Notes: generated by a model not told the origin, from the letters alone. DNA of 22,540 nt from an uncultured Eubacteriales bacterium (GCA_910583765.1 CAJTYS010000056.1:1-22540); one strand, 5' to 3'; numbered from the stretch's first letter, positions 14,195 to 22,460 are shown. Program-made: numbers and translations.

Positions 14195-15859
14195 GTGAAG
14201 ATCAATCTAAAAACAGGACCAAAGGAGTCGGAACGCGTTTTGGAAGTGCAGCAGGCCGTGACCATCGAAGAACTGATGAAACCTTACGTGAAACATTTGC
14301 CCTATACGATTTTGGCAGCAAGAGTGGATCACGAAATCAAGGAACTGACCTTTCAGATTGAAAAAGACTGTTCTGTGGAGCTTCTTGACATGCGCACCCA
14401 GGAAGCCAATCTGATATACCAATACAGCCTGTGTTTCATTTATCTCAAAGCCATCAAAGACACTTTGGGCGACATTCCGGTAGAAATACAGAATTCCCTG
14501 AACAAGGGCCTGTACACGGAAATCAAAACCCCGCGCACCATCAGCGAAGCGCAGGTGCGGACCGTGGAAGACCGGATGAAAGAACTGGTAGAAATGGACC
14601 TTCCGATCAAAAAGGAAGTAGTTGGCAGAGAAAAGACCTTAGAATATTGGTCTCATTCAGACGAAAAAGCGGCGATTTTAGAAAACTGTCCAGGAAAGGA
14701 AGCGTTCATTTTTTATGATCTGGACGGGTATAAAAATTTCTTTTACGGAAGCATGGTGCCTTCCACAGGCCGCATCCGTCACTTTGAATTAGTAAAATAT
14801 AGACGAGGCGTGATCCTCCGGTTTCCATATCCATCGGATCCCAACACCATCCCAAGGTATAAGGATGAGAAAAAGCTGTGCGCTGCCTTTGGTGAAGCGA
14901 AAAAATGGCACAAGCTTTTAAATGTTTCTTATCTTGCGGATCTCAATAAGAAAGTGAGGAACAACAATCACAAAGATCTGATCCTGCTTTCAGAAGCGCT
15001 GCATGAAAAGAAGATCGCGGAAATCGCGGACAAGATCGCAAAAAGCAAAAAGCGCATCGTGCTCATCGCGGGGCCATCCTCTTCTGGAAAGACCACCTTT
15101 GCCAAAAGGCTGTGCGTCCAGCTGCAAGTGAACGGCCTCAAGACCTTATACATGGGAACGGATGATTATTTCATTGAGAGAAAAGACGTGACCTTTGACG
15201 AAGATGGGAAACCGAATTACGAGGACTTGGACGCCATTGACATTGATCTGTTCAATAGGAACATGAACGACCTTCTCAGCGGAAAAACCGTGGACATGCC
15301 GACCTTTGATTTTATTGAAGGCACAAAAGTCTTCGGAAAGCGAATCACTTCCATGCGACCAAGAGAAATCGCTGTGATCGAAGGCATCCACGCCTTGAAT
15401 GGAGAGCTGACGAAAAAGATCTCAGAAGAAGAAAAATTCAGGATCTATATCAGCCCGTTCACCCAATTGAACATAGATAGCCACAACAGGATCCCCACCA
15501 CAGACGCGCGGATCTTGCGGAGGATTGTCAGAGATAGTCTTTATCGGGGGTATTCCGCGAAAGACACCATCGCCTCATGGCCAAAAGTGCGTCAAGGAGA
15601 AGACAAGAACATCTTTCCGTTCAATGGAGAGGCAGACGTGCTGTTCAATTCAGCCCTTACTTATGAACTGGCGGTTTTGAAGCGTCATGCCGCGCCGCTG
15701 CTTCATGCCATTGACCAAAGCCAGATGGAATACGCGGATGCCCAGAGATTGCTCCGGTTCCTTGATTTCTTTGAAGAAATTCAGGATGAAACCGTGATTC
15801 CAAACAATTCCATTATTCGGGAATTCATTGGCGGTAGCATATTTTTAGAAGATTTTTAA
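14195..15859 (+). CDS. Nucleoside (uridine-type) kinase with TGS-like N-terminal domain
   Basis: GTG 14195 follows AGGAGG with 8-base spacing. The 554-residue product has three parts. Residues 1-60 are a ubiquitin-like TGS domain, and about 60-260 resemble the second additional domain of threonyl-tRNA synthetase. From about 270 a P-loop kinase begins, with GPSSSGKTT at 293-301 (Walker A), then YMGTDDYFIERKD and PTFDFIEG. This architecture is annotated in Clostridia and relatives as nucleoside kinase, related to uridine kinase/phosphoribulokinase, phosphorylating a nucleoside with ATP or GTP. Preferred substrate is unknown. It is first in an operon with a PfkB kinase and a LUD protein, 20 bases before the former, which hints at nucleoside or modified-nucleoside salvage. 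Confidence 0.9.
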   Translation: MKINLKTGPKESERVLEVQQAVTIEELMKPYVKHLPYTILAARVDHEIKELTFQIEKDCSVELLDMRTQEANLIYQYSLCFIYLKAIKDTLGDIPVEIQNSLNKGLYTEIKTPRTISEAQVRTVEDRMKELVEMDLPIKKEVVGREKTLEYWSHSDEKAAILENCPGKEAFIFYDLDGYKNFFYGSMVPSTGRIRHFELVKYRRGVILRFPYPSDPNTIPRYKDEKKLCAAFGEAKKWHKLLNVSYLADLNKKVRNNNHKDLILLSEALHEKKIAEIADKIAKSKKRIVLIAGPSSSGKTTFAKRLCVQLQVNGLKTLYMGTDDYFIERKDVTFDEDGKPNYEDLDAIDIDLFNRNMNDLLSGKTVDMPTFDFIEGTKVFGKRITSMRPREIAVIEGIHALNGELTKKISEEEKFRIYISPFTQLNIDSHNRIPTTDARILRRIVRDSLYRGYSAKDTIASWPKVRQGEDKNIFPFNGEADVLFNSALTYELAVLKRHAAPLLHAIDQSQMEYADAQRLLRFLDFFEEIQDETVIPNNSIIREFIGGSIFLEDF

Positions 15860-15879
15860 CGAGCAGGGAGAAAAAATAA

Positions 15880-16827
15880 ATGAGTGAGATTATTGTGATC
15901 GGCGGAGTCAAAGGAACTATCACAGTCAATGCTTTCGAGCAAATGATGGCAGCGCAGCAAAACCCAGGAAAGGTTTCCATTTCTTATAACGGCACAGGCC
16001 GAAACATCGCGGAAAACCTGGGACGCATGGGAACTGACACGGCGTTGGCAGCAGTGGCAGGCAATGATATCACAGGGAGGGGCGCAAAGCTCCAGATGGA
16101 GGAATTAGGCGTGGACACCCAGTTCTTCCATCTGCTGGAGGGCCAGAACACGGCCATGAACGTCGCGGTCCTAAACATCATCGGAGATCTGGAATTCGCA
16201 GTGGACAACACAGACGCGTACCAATGCATGAGCAAAGAGATCATTGACGAAGCAAAGGATAGACTAGATGAAGCGAAGATCATCTGCGCTGACGGTTCCC
16301 TGCCCCAGGAAACGCTGAAACACTTGACAGAGATCACGGACACGCCGCTGTTTTTTGACCCTCATACAGAAGAAGACGCAGAGAAAGCAAAAGACTTTAT
16401 CGGGAAATTTCATACGATAAAGCCCAATAGAGGCGAGGCGTCAGTCCTTTGCGGCATGGAGATCTTCAGCGAGGAACAGCTTATGGCAGCAGGACAGTGG
16501 TTCGCGGATCAAGGTGTGCACAGGATCTTCATCACCCTCAGCGGTGGGGGCGTTTACTACAAGGAGGGCTTCACGGAAGGGATTCTGCGGCCGGATCAGG
16601 TGCTGGCCTTTATCAATGAAGAAGGAGCGGGCGACGCTTTTTCCGCAGCCATCCTGGATGGCACGGTCAGGGGCATGGACAATGTGAAAGACCTGGCGGC
16701 TTATGGCATGAAGGCGGCGGCCATTGCTTTGGAAGGCAAGGAGCCGGTGAATCCGCTGATGTCAAGACAGCGTCTGGAGCAGGCGCAAACGCCTGGAGCC
16801 GAAAGCGCTGAGAAAGGGAGGATGTGA
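15880..16827 (+). CDS. PfkB-family carbohydrate/nucleoside kinase
   Basis: The 315-residue product opens IIVIGGVKGTI and contains NGTGRNIAENLGRMGTDTAL, the substrate-binding region of the ribokinase family. It ends with GAGDAF (249-254), whose Asp252 is the catalytic base and whose glycines form the anion hole. The residues before it are NEE rather than the common TT/DT. GRNIAENLGRMG is reminiscent of pseudouridine kinase, which would fit the neighbouring nucleoside kinase, but ribokinase-like sugars are equally possible. GGGAG precedes the ATG. The stop is read 5 bases before the next start. Confidence 0.88.
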   Translation: MSEIIVIGGVKGTITVNAFEQMMAAQQNPGKVSISYNGTGRNIAENLGRMGTDTALAAVAGNDITGRGAKLQMEELGVDTQFFHLLEGQNTAMNVAVLNIIGDLEFAVDNTDAYQCMSKEIIDEAKDRLDEAKIICADGSLPQETLKHLTEITDTPLFFDPHTEEDAEKAKDFIGKFHTIKPNRGEASVLCGMEIFSEEQLMAAGQWFADQGVHRIFITLSGGGVYYKEGFTEGILRPDQVLAFINEEGAGDAFSAAILDGTVRGMDNVKDLAAYGMKAAAIALEGKEPVNPLMSRQRLEQAQTPGAESAEKGRM

Positions 16828-16832
16828 AAACC

Positions 16833-17459
16833 ATGAATGGATTTGTGAAGCAGGCAAACCAGAAAAAGATCGAGCATATCATCAAAAACCTGGAAAAGCG
16901 AAACATGGCAGGATACTATTGCGACACCGTAAAAGAAGCCAATGAAAAGATCCTTTCCATGATTGGCGCCGGGGACTTAGTATCCTGGGGCGGGTCCGCG
17001 ACTTTGGATGAACTGGGGATCAAGGATCAACTGTCCAATGTGATCGACGCCCAGAAAGCGCCGCCGGAAAAGGCCTATGAAGAAAAAAGGAGAGCGCTGC
17101 TTTCAGACGTGTATTTGACCAGCACCAATGCCATCACCATGGAGGGTGAGCTGGTGAACATCGATGGGAACGGCAACAGAGTGGCAGCCATGTGTTTTGG
17201 TCCGCACAAAGTCATCGTAGTGGCTGGAGTCAACAAAATCACAGAAGACGAAGCCGCGGCGCTGGCTAGGATCCGCACGCAGGCCAGCCCGCCAAACTGC
17301 ATTAGGCTGGGAAGGAAAACGCCTTGCGCGGTCACAGGAAAGTGTGGAAAATGTCTGAATCCGGGACAGACCATCTGCTCCTACACTGTCACCACCAGGT
17401 TCAGCTGCGTGGCTGACAGGATCCATGTGATCTTAGTCAACGAGGAATTGGGATTTTAA
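16833..17459 (+). CDS. LUD-domain (LutC/YkgG-like) protein
   Basis: ATG 16833 is preferred over GTG 16824, which sits only 2 bases after GGGAGG. The 208-residue product matches the LUD fold. It has DTVKEANEKILSMIGAGDLV, then SWGGSATLDELG, YLTSTNAITMEGELVNIDG and NRVAAMCFGPHKVIVVAGVN. The C-terminal part has six Cys in CIRLGRKTPCAVTGKCGKC and after. LUD proteins take part in lactate and other oxidoreductions or in unassigned roles, and the lone C-type form here has no lutA or lutB beside it. It is the last gene of the operon, closed by a terminator 32 bases later. Confidence 0.85.
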   Translation: MNGFVKQANQKKIEHIIKNLEKRNMAGYYCDTVKEANEKILSMIGAGDLVSWGGSATLDELGIKDQLSNVIDAQKAPPEKAYEEKRRALLSDVYLTSTNAITMEGELVNIDGNGNRVAAMCFGPHKVIVVAGVNKITEDEAAALARIRTQASPPNCIRLGRKTPCAVTGKCGKCLNPGQTICSYTVTTRFSCVADRIHVILVNEELGF

Positions 17460-17490
17460 AAACCAGAGAACAAAGAGCGCTTAAAAACAA

Positions 17491-17524
17491 GGGATTGGTT
17501 GAAAAATTCAGTCAATTCCTTTTT
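17491..17524 (+). terminator. Intrinsic terminator after the LUD gene
   Basis: GGGATTGGTTGAA (17491-17503) pairs along all 13 positions with TTCAGTCAATTCC (17507-17519), allowing three G-U pairs, around an AAA loop. Five Ts follow (17520-17524). It separates the kinase operon from the S10 operon. Confidence 0.85.
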
Positions 17525-17646
17525 GTTTCTCCAGAAAAGAAACGCCAGGAGCCGTGTGCAGAAGAGGCGGGCTGGACATATTGAAAACACCCGTATCTGC
17601 CTTTCAAAAAACTCAAAAAAACAACTAACTTTTTTTGTGAAAAACC

Positions 17647-17675
17647 TTGCAATTTTTAGCAGGGTGGTATATACT
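17647..17675 (+). promoter_or_regulatory. Promoter of the S10 ribosomal protein operon
   Basis: TTGCAA (17647-17652) and TATACT (17670-17675) are separated by exactly 17 bases, preceded by AT-rich sequence with A and T tracts (17606-17640) that can act as an UP element. Transcription would begin about 17682, giving a leader of roughly 235 bases before rpsJ. Confidence 0.8.
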
Positions 17676-17918
17676 ACATAGGCTTGTGTAAGGCGATGAT
17701 GTAGGAAGTTACCAGGCTATAGGATAATTTCTACTGAGAATTGTTCCCACCAGATGGGGGCGAAGGGATTCGCTGGCTTTTCGTTTGTGTAAAAATATAA
17801 GAAACACACGGAACCGTGTGCCAAGCAGATAAAAACCATCTCTGTTTGAAAAAAGCAGGGATCCGAACCCCTTGTACGAGCATAGCGAAAACAGTACAGA
17901 ATATTTTAGGAGGAAAAA
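17676..17918 (+). promoter_or_regulatory. Structured 5' leader of the S10 operon
   Basis: The leader has no open reading frame of note but holds several hairpins. GTAGGAA-G-TTA (17701-17711) pairs with TAATTTCTAC (17725-17734) as a 10-bp stem with one bulge. CCCA/TGGG flank CCAGA near 17746-17758. GCGAA/TTCGC close GGGA near 17759-17772. CACACGG/CCGTGTG is at 17805-17820, and AGAT/ATCT at about 17826-17840. TGTAC/GTACA bracket a further loop just before the ribosome binding site. Leaders of ribosomal protein operons often bind one of their own products to shut off translation or transcription. The ligand here is unknown. Confidence 0.55.
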
Positions 17919-18230
17919 ATGAGCGAATTACAGAAAATCAGAATCAAGCTGAAAGCGTATGATCATGCTCTTTTGGATCAGAGCGCGGCAAAGATCGTAG
18001 AGACAGCAAAGAAGACAGGCGCAGAAGTGTCTGGTCCGATCCCGCTTCCAACAGAAAAGGAAGTGATCACGATCCTGAGAGCCGTCCACAAATACAAGGA
18101 CTCCAGAGAGCAGTTCGAGCAGAGAACGCACAAGAGACTGATTGACATCACAAGCGCTACGGCCAAGACCACGGACGCGCTGACAAAGCTGGACCTGCCA
18201 GCTGGCGTGGACATCGAGATCAAGCTGTAA
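17919..18230 (+). CDS. rpsJ: 30S ribosomal protein S10
   Basis: The 103-residue product has the S10 opening KIRIKLKAYDHALLDQSAAK and the conserved GPIPLPTEKEVITILRAVHK, then EQFEQRTHKRLIDI and the end LPAGVDIEIKL, all at the family's usual length. S10 sits in the head of the 30S subunit and, as NusE, also joins the antitermination complex with NusB. AGGAGG lies a few bases before ATG 17919. It is the first gene of the operon but is separated from rplC by an unusually long 224-base gap. Confidence 0.98.
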   Translation: MSELQKIRIKLKAYDHALLDQSAAKIVETAKKTGAEVSGPIPLPTEKEVITILRAVHKYKDSREQFEQRTHKRLIDITSATAKTTDALTKLDLPAGVDIEIKL

Positions 18231-18454
18231 CCCAAAAGGCCGAAAGGCAAGGGCTCATGGCCCAATGAAAACGTAAGGGTACTCCCCTTAGTAAGATTGC
18301 ATGAGAGGGACAGGCGCTAGCGAATTTTAAGTAAGAGTTGCAAATTGAGCTAGAACTTTCAGCAGTGAAACGCAGCTAAAACAAACTTTAGGCATTTCCT
18401 GCGGGAAACCTTCCAAACCAGAGCAATCCGCTGTAAGAAATAGGAGGATGAAAT
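18231..18454 (+). promoter_or_regulatory. Hairpin-rich 224-nt spacer between rpsJ and rplC, candidate regulatory RNA
   Basis: Neighbouring genes in this operon are 0-30 bases apart, but this gap is 224. No protein frame is supported and no clear promoter is seen. Hairpins follow one another. GCC-GAAA-GGC is at 18239-18248, GGGC/GCCC at 18251-18263, and AAGGG/CCCTT at 18275-18289. A longer stem has CTAGC plus AATTT (18317-18327) pairing with AAATT plus GCTAG (18342-18353). TTTCA/TGAAA is at 18357-18370 and TTTCC/GGAAA at 18395-18408. The pattern fits a structured mRNA element controlling rplC and genes beyond, possibly by a product such as L4. This is inference. Confidence 0.55.
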
Positions 18455-19090
18455 ATGAAAGCAATTTTAGGAAAGAAATTGGGAATGACTCAAATCTTTA
18501 CTGAAGCAGGCGAAGTTGTTCCTGTAACAGTGATCGAGGCAGGACCGGAAGTAGTAACGCAGATCAAAACAGTTGAGACAGACGGTTACAACGCAGTGCA
18601 GGTCGCGTTTGAAGACACGAAGCCGCACAGAGTAAATAAGCCGATGACAGGTCACTTTGCCAAAGCTGGCGTTCCTGTGAAAAAGCATTTGGCAGAGTTC
18701 AGAACTGAAGAAGGCGAGACCTATGAATTGGGACAGACCATCACAGTCGCTGAATTTGAAGAAGGAAAAAAGCTGGACATCACAGGCACATCAAAAGGTA
18801 AAGGGACTCAGGGCGTCATTAAGAGACACGGACACCACAGAGGCCCGATGACCCACGGTTCCAAGCACAAGAGACTGACCGGAGGCAAAGCCGGCGCGTC
18901 CTATCCAGGAAGAGTTTTCAAGGGAAACAAAGAACCTGGAAGAATGGGCAACGAAACGATCACCGTGCAGAACGTAGTCTTAGTAAAAGTTATTGAAGAG
19001 AGAAACCTGATGCTGGTAAAAGGTGCCGTACCGGGAAACAAAGGTGGCCTGGTTCGCATTCAGTACGCAGTAAAGGGACAGGACAAATAG
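18455..19090 (+). CDS. rplC: 50S ribosomal protein L3
   Basis: The 211-residue product starts MKAILGKKLGMTQIFTEAGE and holds the L3 loop GHHRGPMTHGSKHKRLTGGK, then ASYPGRVFKGNKEPGRMGNE, which reaches toward the peptidyl transferase centre. Its length is normal for the family. AGGAGG lies 7-12 bases before ATG 18455. L3 is one of the first proteins to bind 23S rRNA. Its mRNA is preceded by the long structured spacer, so it may be controlled separately from rpsJ. Confidence 0.98.
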   Translation: MKAILGKKLGMTQIFTEAGEVVPVTVIEAGPEVVTQIKTVETDGYNAVQVAFEDTKPHRVNKPMTGHFAKAGVPVKKHLAEFRTEEGETYELGQTITVAEFEEGKKLDITGTSKGKGTQGVIKRHGHHRGPMTHGSKHKRLTGGKAGASYPGRVFKGNKEPGRMGNETITVQNVVLVKVIEERNLMLVKGAVPGNKGGLVRIQYAVKGQDK

Positions 19091-19118
19091 AGAAGACTTC
19101 AGGAAGGGAGGAAGTAAA

Positions 19119-19742
19119 ATGGCAAAAGTTACAATGCTTAACATGACTGGAGCAGAAGCCGGAACCATCGAACTGAACGATGAAATCTTCGGAATCGAGC
19201 CTAACCAGAACGCAGTACACGAAGTAGTGAAAAACTACTTGGCGAACCAGCGGCAGGGAACCCAGTCCGCTAAAACAAGAGCGGAAGTAAGAGGCGGCGG
19301 AAGAAAGCCGTTCAGACAGAAAGGAACGGGCCGTCACAGACAGGGAAGCTCCACAGACCCATCACAGGTAGGAGGCGGAATCGCGTTCGCGCCAAAGCCA
19401 AGAGACTACCGTTACAAGGTTTCCAAGAAAGTGAAAAGACTGGCGATGAAATCAGCCCTGTCCTCAAAGGTACAGGAAAACGAAATCATTGTGTTAGACG
19501 AGTTGAAATTCGACGCGCCTAAGACAAAGGAAATGGTCAAAGTCCTGGAAAACATCAAAGCACAGAAAAAAGCTCTGATCGTCATGGCGGAAAAAGACGA
19601 GAACGTCATCCGCTCCGCGGCGAACATCCCAGGCGTGAAAACCGTTCTGACAAGCACAATGAACGTTTATGAAATCATCCATTATACGAACTTCATTGTC
19701 ACAAAAGACGCGATTAACAAGATTGAGGAGGTGTACGCATAA
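19119..19742 (+). CDS. rplD: 50S ribosomal protein L4
   Basis: The 207-residue product begins MAKVTMLNMTGAEAGTIELN and carries the tunnel-wall loop QSAKTRAEVRGGGRKPFRQK followed by GTGRHRQGSSTDPSQVGGG, where macrolide-resistance changes occur in other bacteria. Length and C-terminus (TNFIVTKDAINKIEEVYA) are standard. GGGAGG precedes the start, and the stop overlaps the rplW start by one base. In E. coli L4 represses its own operon through the leader, so it is a candidate ligand for the RNA elements upstream, though that has not been shown here. Confidence 0.98.
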   Translation: MAKVTMLNMTGAEAGTIELNDEIFGIEPNQNAVHEVVKNYLANQRQGTQSAKTRAEVRGGGRKPFRQKGTGRHRQGSSTDPSQVGGGIAFAPKPRDYRYKVSKKVKRLAMKSALSSKVQENEIIVLDELKFDAPKTKEMVKVLENIKAQKKALIVMAEKDENVIRSAANIPGVKTVLTSTMNVYEIIHYTNFIVTKDAINKIEEVYA

Positions 19743-20032
19743 TGAAAACGCCTTACGACGTAATTTTAAAGCCTGTCATCTCTGAAAAAAGCATGGAAGA
19801 TGCACAGAACAAAAGATACACATTCAAGGTTGCCAGAGACGCCAACAAAACACAGGTGAAGCTGGCCGTAGAAGAAATCTTCGATGTGGAAGTAAAAAAA
19901 GTGAACATCATGAACGTTGTTGGTAAGAAAAAGAGAATGGGAAGAAACGTGGGCATGACTGCTGCCAGCAAAAAGGCAATCGTCACTCTGACAGAAAAGA
20001 GCAAAGAAATCGAATTCTTCCAGAGCTTATAA
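19742..20032 (+). CDS. rplW: 50S ribosomal protein L23
   Basis: The 96-residue product has the L23 pattern YDVILKPVISEKSMEDAQNK, RYTFKVARDANKTQVKLAVE and VKKVNIMNVVGKKKR. L23 lies at the polypeptide exit and is the docking site for trigger factor and the signal recognition particle. The ATG overlaps the rplD stop codon (TAATG), so the two are translationally coupled. The family length is normal. Confidence 0.97.
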   Translation: MKTPYDVILKPVISEKSMEDAQNKRYTFKVARDANKTQVKLAVEEIFDVEVKKVNIMNVVGKKKRMGRNVGMTAASKKAIVTLTEKSKEIEFFQSL

Positions 20033-20049
20033 TATAGGAGGCAGAAAGA

Positions 20050-20883
20050 ATGGGAATCAGAAAATACAAACCGACTACTCCTGGTCGTCGGGGGATGACA
20101 GTTTCTACCTTTGAAGAAATCACCCGCTCGACTCCTGAGAAATCCCTTACTGTGACGCTGAAAAAGCACGCGGGAAGAAATTCCAGAGGAAAGATCACAG
20201 TAAGACATAGAGGCGGCGGCACAAGACCGAAATACAGGATCATCGACTTTAAGAGAAACAAAGATGGTGTTCCAGGAAAAGTCGCCACCATCGAGTACGA
20301 TCCAAACAGAAGCGCGAACATCGCGCTCATCCATTACCTGGATGGAGAAAAAAGATATATCATCGCTCCGCAGGGCCTGATAGTGGGCGACACGATCGTC
20401 TCCGGTCCTGAGGCGGACATCAAAGTGGGAAATGCCCTTCCGCTGGTCAACATTCCAGTAGGTACGGTCATCCACAACATCGAAATGAAGCCTGGAAAAG
20501 GCGGACAGATGGCTAGATCCGCAGGAAACGGCGCGCAGCTCATGGCAAAAGAAGGCAAAGAAGCACAGGTTAGACTGCCTTCCGGCGAAGTGAGAAAGAT
20601 CAGATTAGAATGCAGAGCCACCATCGGTGAAGTTGGAAACAGTGACCACGCTAACATCCAGATCGGAAAAGCAGGAAGAAAAAGACACATGGGCTTCAGA
20701 CCAACTGTCAGAGGTTCTGTTATGAACCCTAACGACCATCCACATGGCGGTGGTGAAGGTAAGGCTGGGATCGGCCGCGTAAGTCCGGTCACACCTTGGG
20801 GCAAGCCTGCTCTTGGATATAAGACAAGAAAGAAGAAAAAGGCTTCTGACAAATATATCGTAAAGAGAAGAAATGAAAAATAA
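20050..20883 (+). CDS. rplB: 50S ribosomal protein L2
   Basis: The 277-residue product begins MGIRKYKPTTPGRRGMTVST and contains the invariant GGGTRPKYRIIDFKRNK, the block GKGGQMARSAGNGAQLMAKE, and the C-terminal loop HPHGGGEGKAGIGR with the conserved His residues near the peptidyl transferase centre. The end (YKTRKKKKASDKYIVKRRNE) is typical. AGGAGG precedes the start and the gene lies 17 bases after rplW. Confidence 0.99.
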   Translation: MGIRKYKPTTPGRRGMTVSTFEEITRSTPEKSLTVTLKKHAGRNSRGKITVRHRGGGTRPKYRIIDFKRNKDGVPGKVATIEYDPNRSANIALIHYLDGEKRYIIAPQGLIVGDTIVSGPEADIKVGNALPLVNIPVGTVIHNIEMKPGKGGQMARSAGNGAQLMAKEGKEAQVRLPSGEVRKIRLECRATIGEVGNSDHANIQIGKAGRKRHMGFRPTVRGSVMNPNDHPHGGGEGKAGIGRVSPVTPWGKPALGYKTRKKKKASDKYIVKRRNEK

Positions 20884-20899
20884 GGAAGGAGCATAGAGA

Positions 20900-21178
20900 A
20901 TGGGTAGATCACTGAAAAAAGGCCCTTTCGTTGAAAAAAAGCTGCTGAAGGCAATCGATGACATGAACGCGGCTAACGAAAAGAAAGTTATTAAAACATG
21001 GTCAAGGCCATCCACGATATTCCCACAGATGGTAGGGCACACAATCGCGGTGCATGATGGAAGAAAGCACGTACCTGTATATATCACAGAAGATATGGTT
21101 GGACACAGACTTGGAGAATTTGCTCCTACCAGAACTTACAGGGGTCATGCCGCAGACAAGTCATCAAAAGTAAAGTAA
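20900..21178 (+). CDS. rpsS: 30S ribosomal protein S19
   Basis: The 92-residue product reads MGRSLKKGPFVEKKLLKAID, then VIKTWSRPSTIFPQMVGHTI, VHDGRKHVPVYITEDMVGH and LGEFAPTRTYRGH, the full S19 signature at normal length. S19 lies in the 30S head with S13 and touches the 50S subunit in bridge contacts. AAGGAG precedes ATG 20900, 16 bases after rplB. Confidence 0.98.
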   Translation: MGRSLKKGPFVEKKLLKAIDDMNAANEKKVIKTWSRPSTIFPQMVGHTIAVHDGRKHVPVYITEDMVGHRLGEFAPTRTYRGHAADKSSKVK

Positions 21179-21197
21179 GAAAAGGAGAACATGAAAA

Positions 21198-21530
21198 ATG
21201 GAAGCAAAAGCAATTGCAAAATACGTAAGAATGTCTCCGATCAAGCTTAAGCCTGTTGCAGATCTTGTAAGAGGAAAAGACGTAGGTGAGGCGCTTACAA
21301 TATTGAAATTCACACCTGGGAAAGGTGCTGAGATCGTAGAAAAAGTCGTTCAATCCGCACTGGCCAATGCCGACGTGAAAGAAATGAACACAGACAATTT
21401 GTACGTAGCGGAAGTTTATGCAAATCAAGGACCGACTATGAAAAGATGGAGAGCCGGATCACAAGGTAGAGCATCGATCATCTTAAAGAGAAGCAGTCAT
21501 GTCGGCGTCACTTTAAGAGAAAAGAATTAA
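21198..21530 (+). CDS. rplV: 50S ribosomal protein L22
   Basis: The 110-residue product has RMSPIKLKPVADLVRGKDVG and then LYVAEVYANQGPTMKRWRAG, the latter leading into the hairpin SQGRASIILKRSSHVGVTLR that lines the exit tunnel. The N-terminus and length match the family. AAAGGAG precedes the start and the gene lies 19 bases after rpsS. Confidence 0.98.
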   Translation: MEAKAIAKYVRMSPIKLKPVADLVRGKDVGEALTILKFTPGKGAEIVEKVVQSALANADVKEMNTDNLYVAEVYANQGPTMKRWRAGSQGRASIILKRSSHVGVTLREKN

Positions 21531-21548
21531 GAATAGGAGGTTCATCAA

Positions 21549-22460
21549 ATGGGTCAGAAAGTAAGTCCACATGGGTTCAGAGTTGGAATCATCAAGGACT
21601 GGGATTCCAAATGGTACGCAGATAAAGGCAGCTTTGCGGATTTCCTGATCGAAGATAACAAAGTAAGAGAATTCGTAAAGAAAAAGCTGTACGTAGCAGG
21701 CGTTTCCAAAGTGCTTTTGGAACGTCAGGCGGAAAATAAATTAAAAGTCATCGTTTTGACAGCAAAACCAGGCATGGTGATCGGAAGATCCGGAAACGGC
21801 ATCGATGAACTGAAAGCAGACCTGGAAAAACTGACAAAGAAAGCGATCAGCATCGAAATCAAAGAAGTCAGAAGATCAGAACTGGACGCGCAGCTCACAG
21901 CAGAGAGCATCGCGCAGGCTCTGGAAAGAAGAATTTCCTTCAGAAGAGCGATGAAGCAGGCCATCGGCAGGACCATGAAGGCCGGCGCGAAGGGCATCAA
22001 AGTTCTGGTTTCCGGCAGACTTGGCGGCGCTGAAATCGCGAGATCTGAAAAATACAGCGAAGGAAACGTTCCTCTCCACACATTGAGAGCAGACATCGAC
22101 TATGGATTCGCGGAAGCAGACACCACTTACGGCAAGCTGGGCGTAAAAGTCTGGATCAACCACGGCGAAATCCTCGACAAAGGCCTGAAGAGCGCAGTGC
22201 GTGAAGAAGCAGGCGGCGGCAGAAGAGACGGCAAACGGAGAAGAGACGGCGACAGAAAGCCGAGAAGAGACAGAGACGGCGGCGACAGAAGACGGACCAA
22301 CAGAAGAAGGGACGACAAGCCGGAACTGCCAAAGGCTGTAAATCCAAGAGTCAGAAAGACTCCGAAGCCAGATCCAGCGGCAGAAGCAGCAAAAGCAGCA
22401 GAGGCACAAGTTGAAGAAGCACAGGTTAACGCAGCTGTAGAAGCGGCACCTGAAGAATAG
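21549..22460 (+). CDS. rpsC: 30S ribosomal protein S3 with a long charged C-terminal extension
   Basis: Residues 1-210 are a standard S3: MGQKVSPHGFRVGIIKDWDS, the KH domain with KPGMVIGRSGNGIDELKADL, then AIGRTMKAGAKGIKVLVSGR, GGAEIARSEKYSEGNVPLHT and TTYGKLGVKVWINHGEIL. S3 lines the mRNA entry channel and has helicase activity with S4. The usual length is about 215-220, but this protein has 303. The added tail first carries Arg/Asp/Gly repeats (GRRDGKRRRDGDRKPRRDRD, then GGDRRRTNRRRDDK), then a Pro/Lys stretch, and ends in Ala/Glu-rich sequence (AAEAAKAAEAQVEEAQ). It reads in one frame with normal codon use, so it is not a sequencing artefact. AGGAGG precedes the start. Confidence 0.97.
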   Translation: MGQKVSPHGFRVGIIKDWDSKWYADKGSFADFLIEDNKVREFVKKKLYVAGVSKVLLERQAENKLKVIVLTAKPGMVIGRSGNGIDELKADLEKLTKKAISIEIKEVRRSELDAQLTAESIAQALERRISFRRAMKQAIGRTMKAGAKGIKVLVSGRLGGAEIARSEKYSEGNVPLHTLRADIDYGFAEADTTYGKLGVKVWINHGEILDKGLKSAVREEAGGGRRDGKRRRDGDRKPRRDRDGGDRRRTNRRRDDKPELPKAVNPRVRKTPKPDPAAEAAKAAEAQVEEAQVNAAVEAAPEE

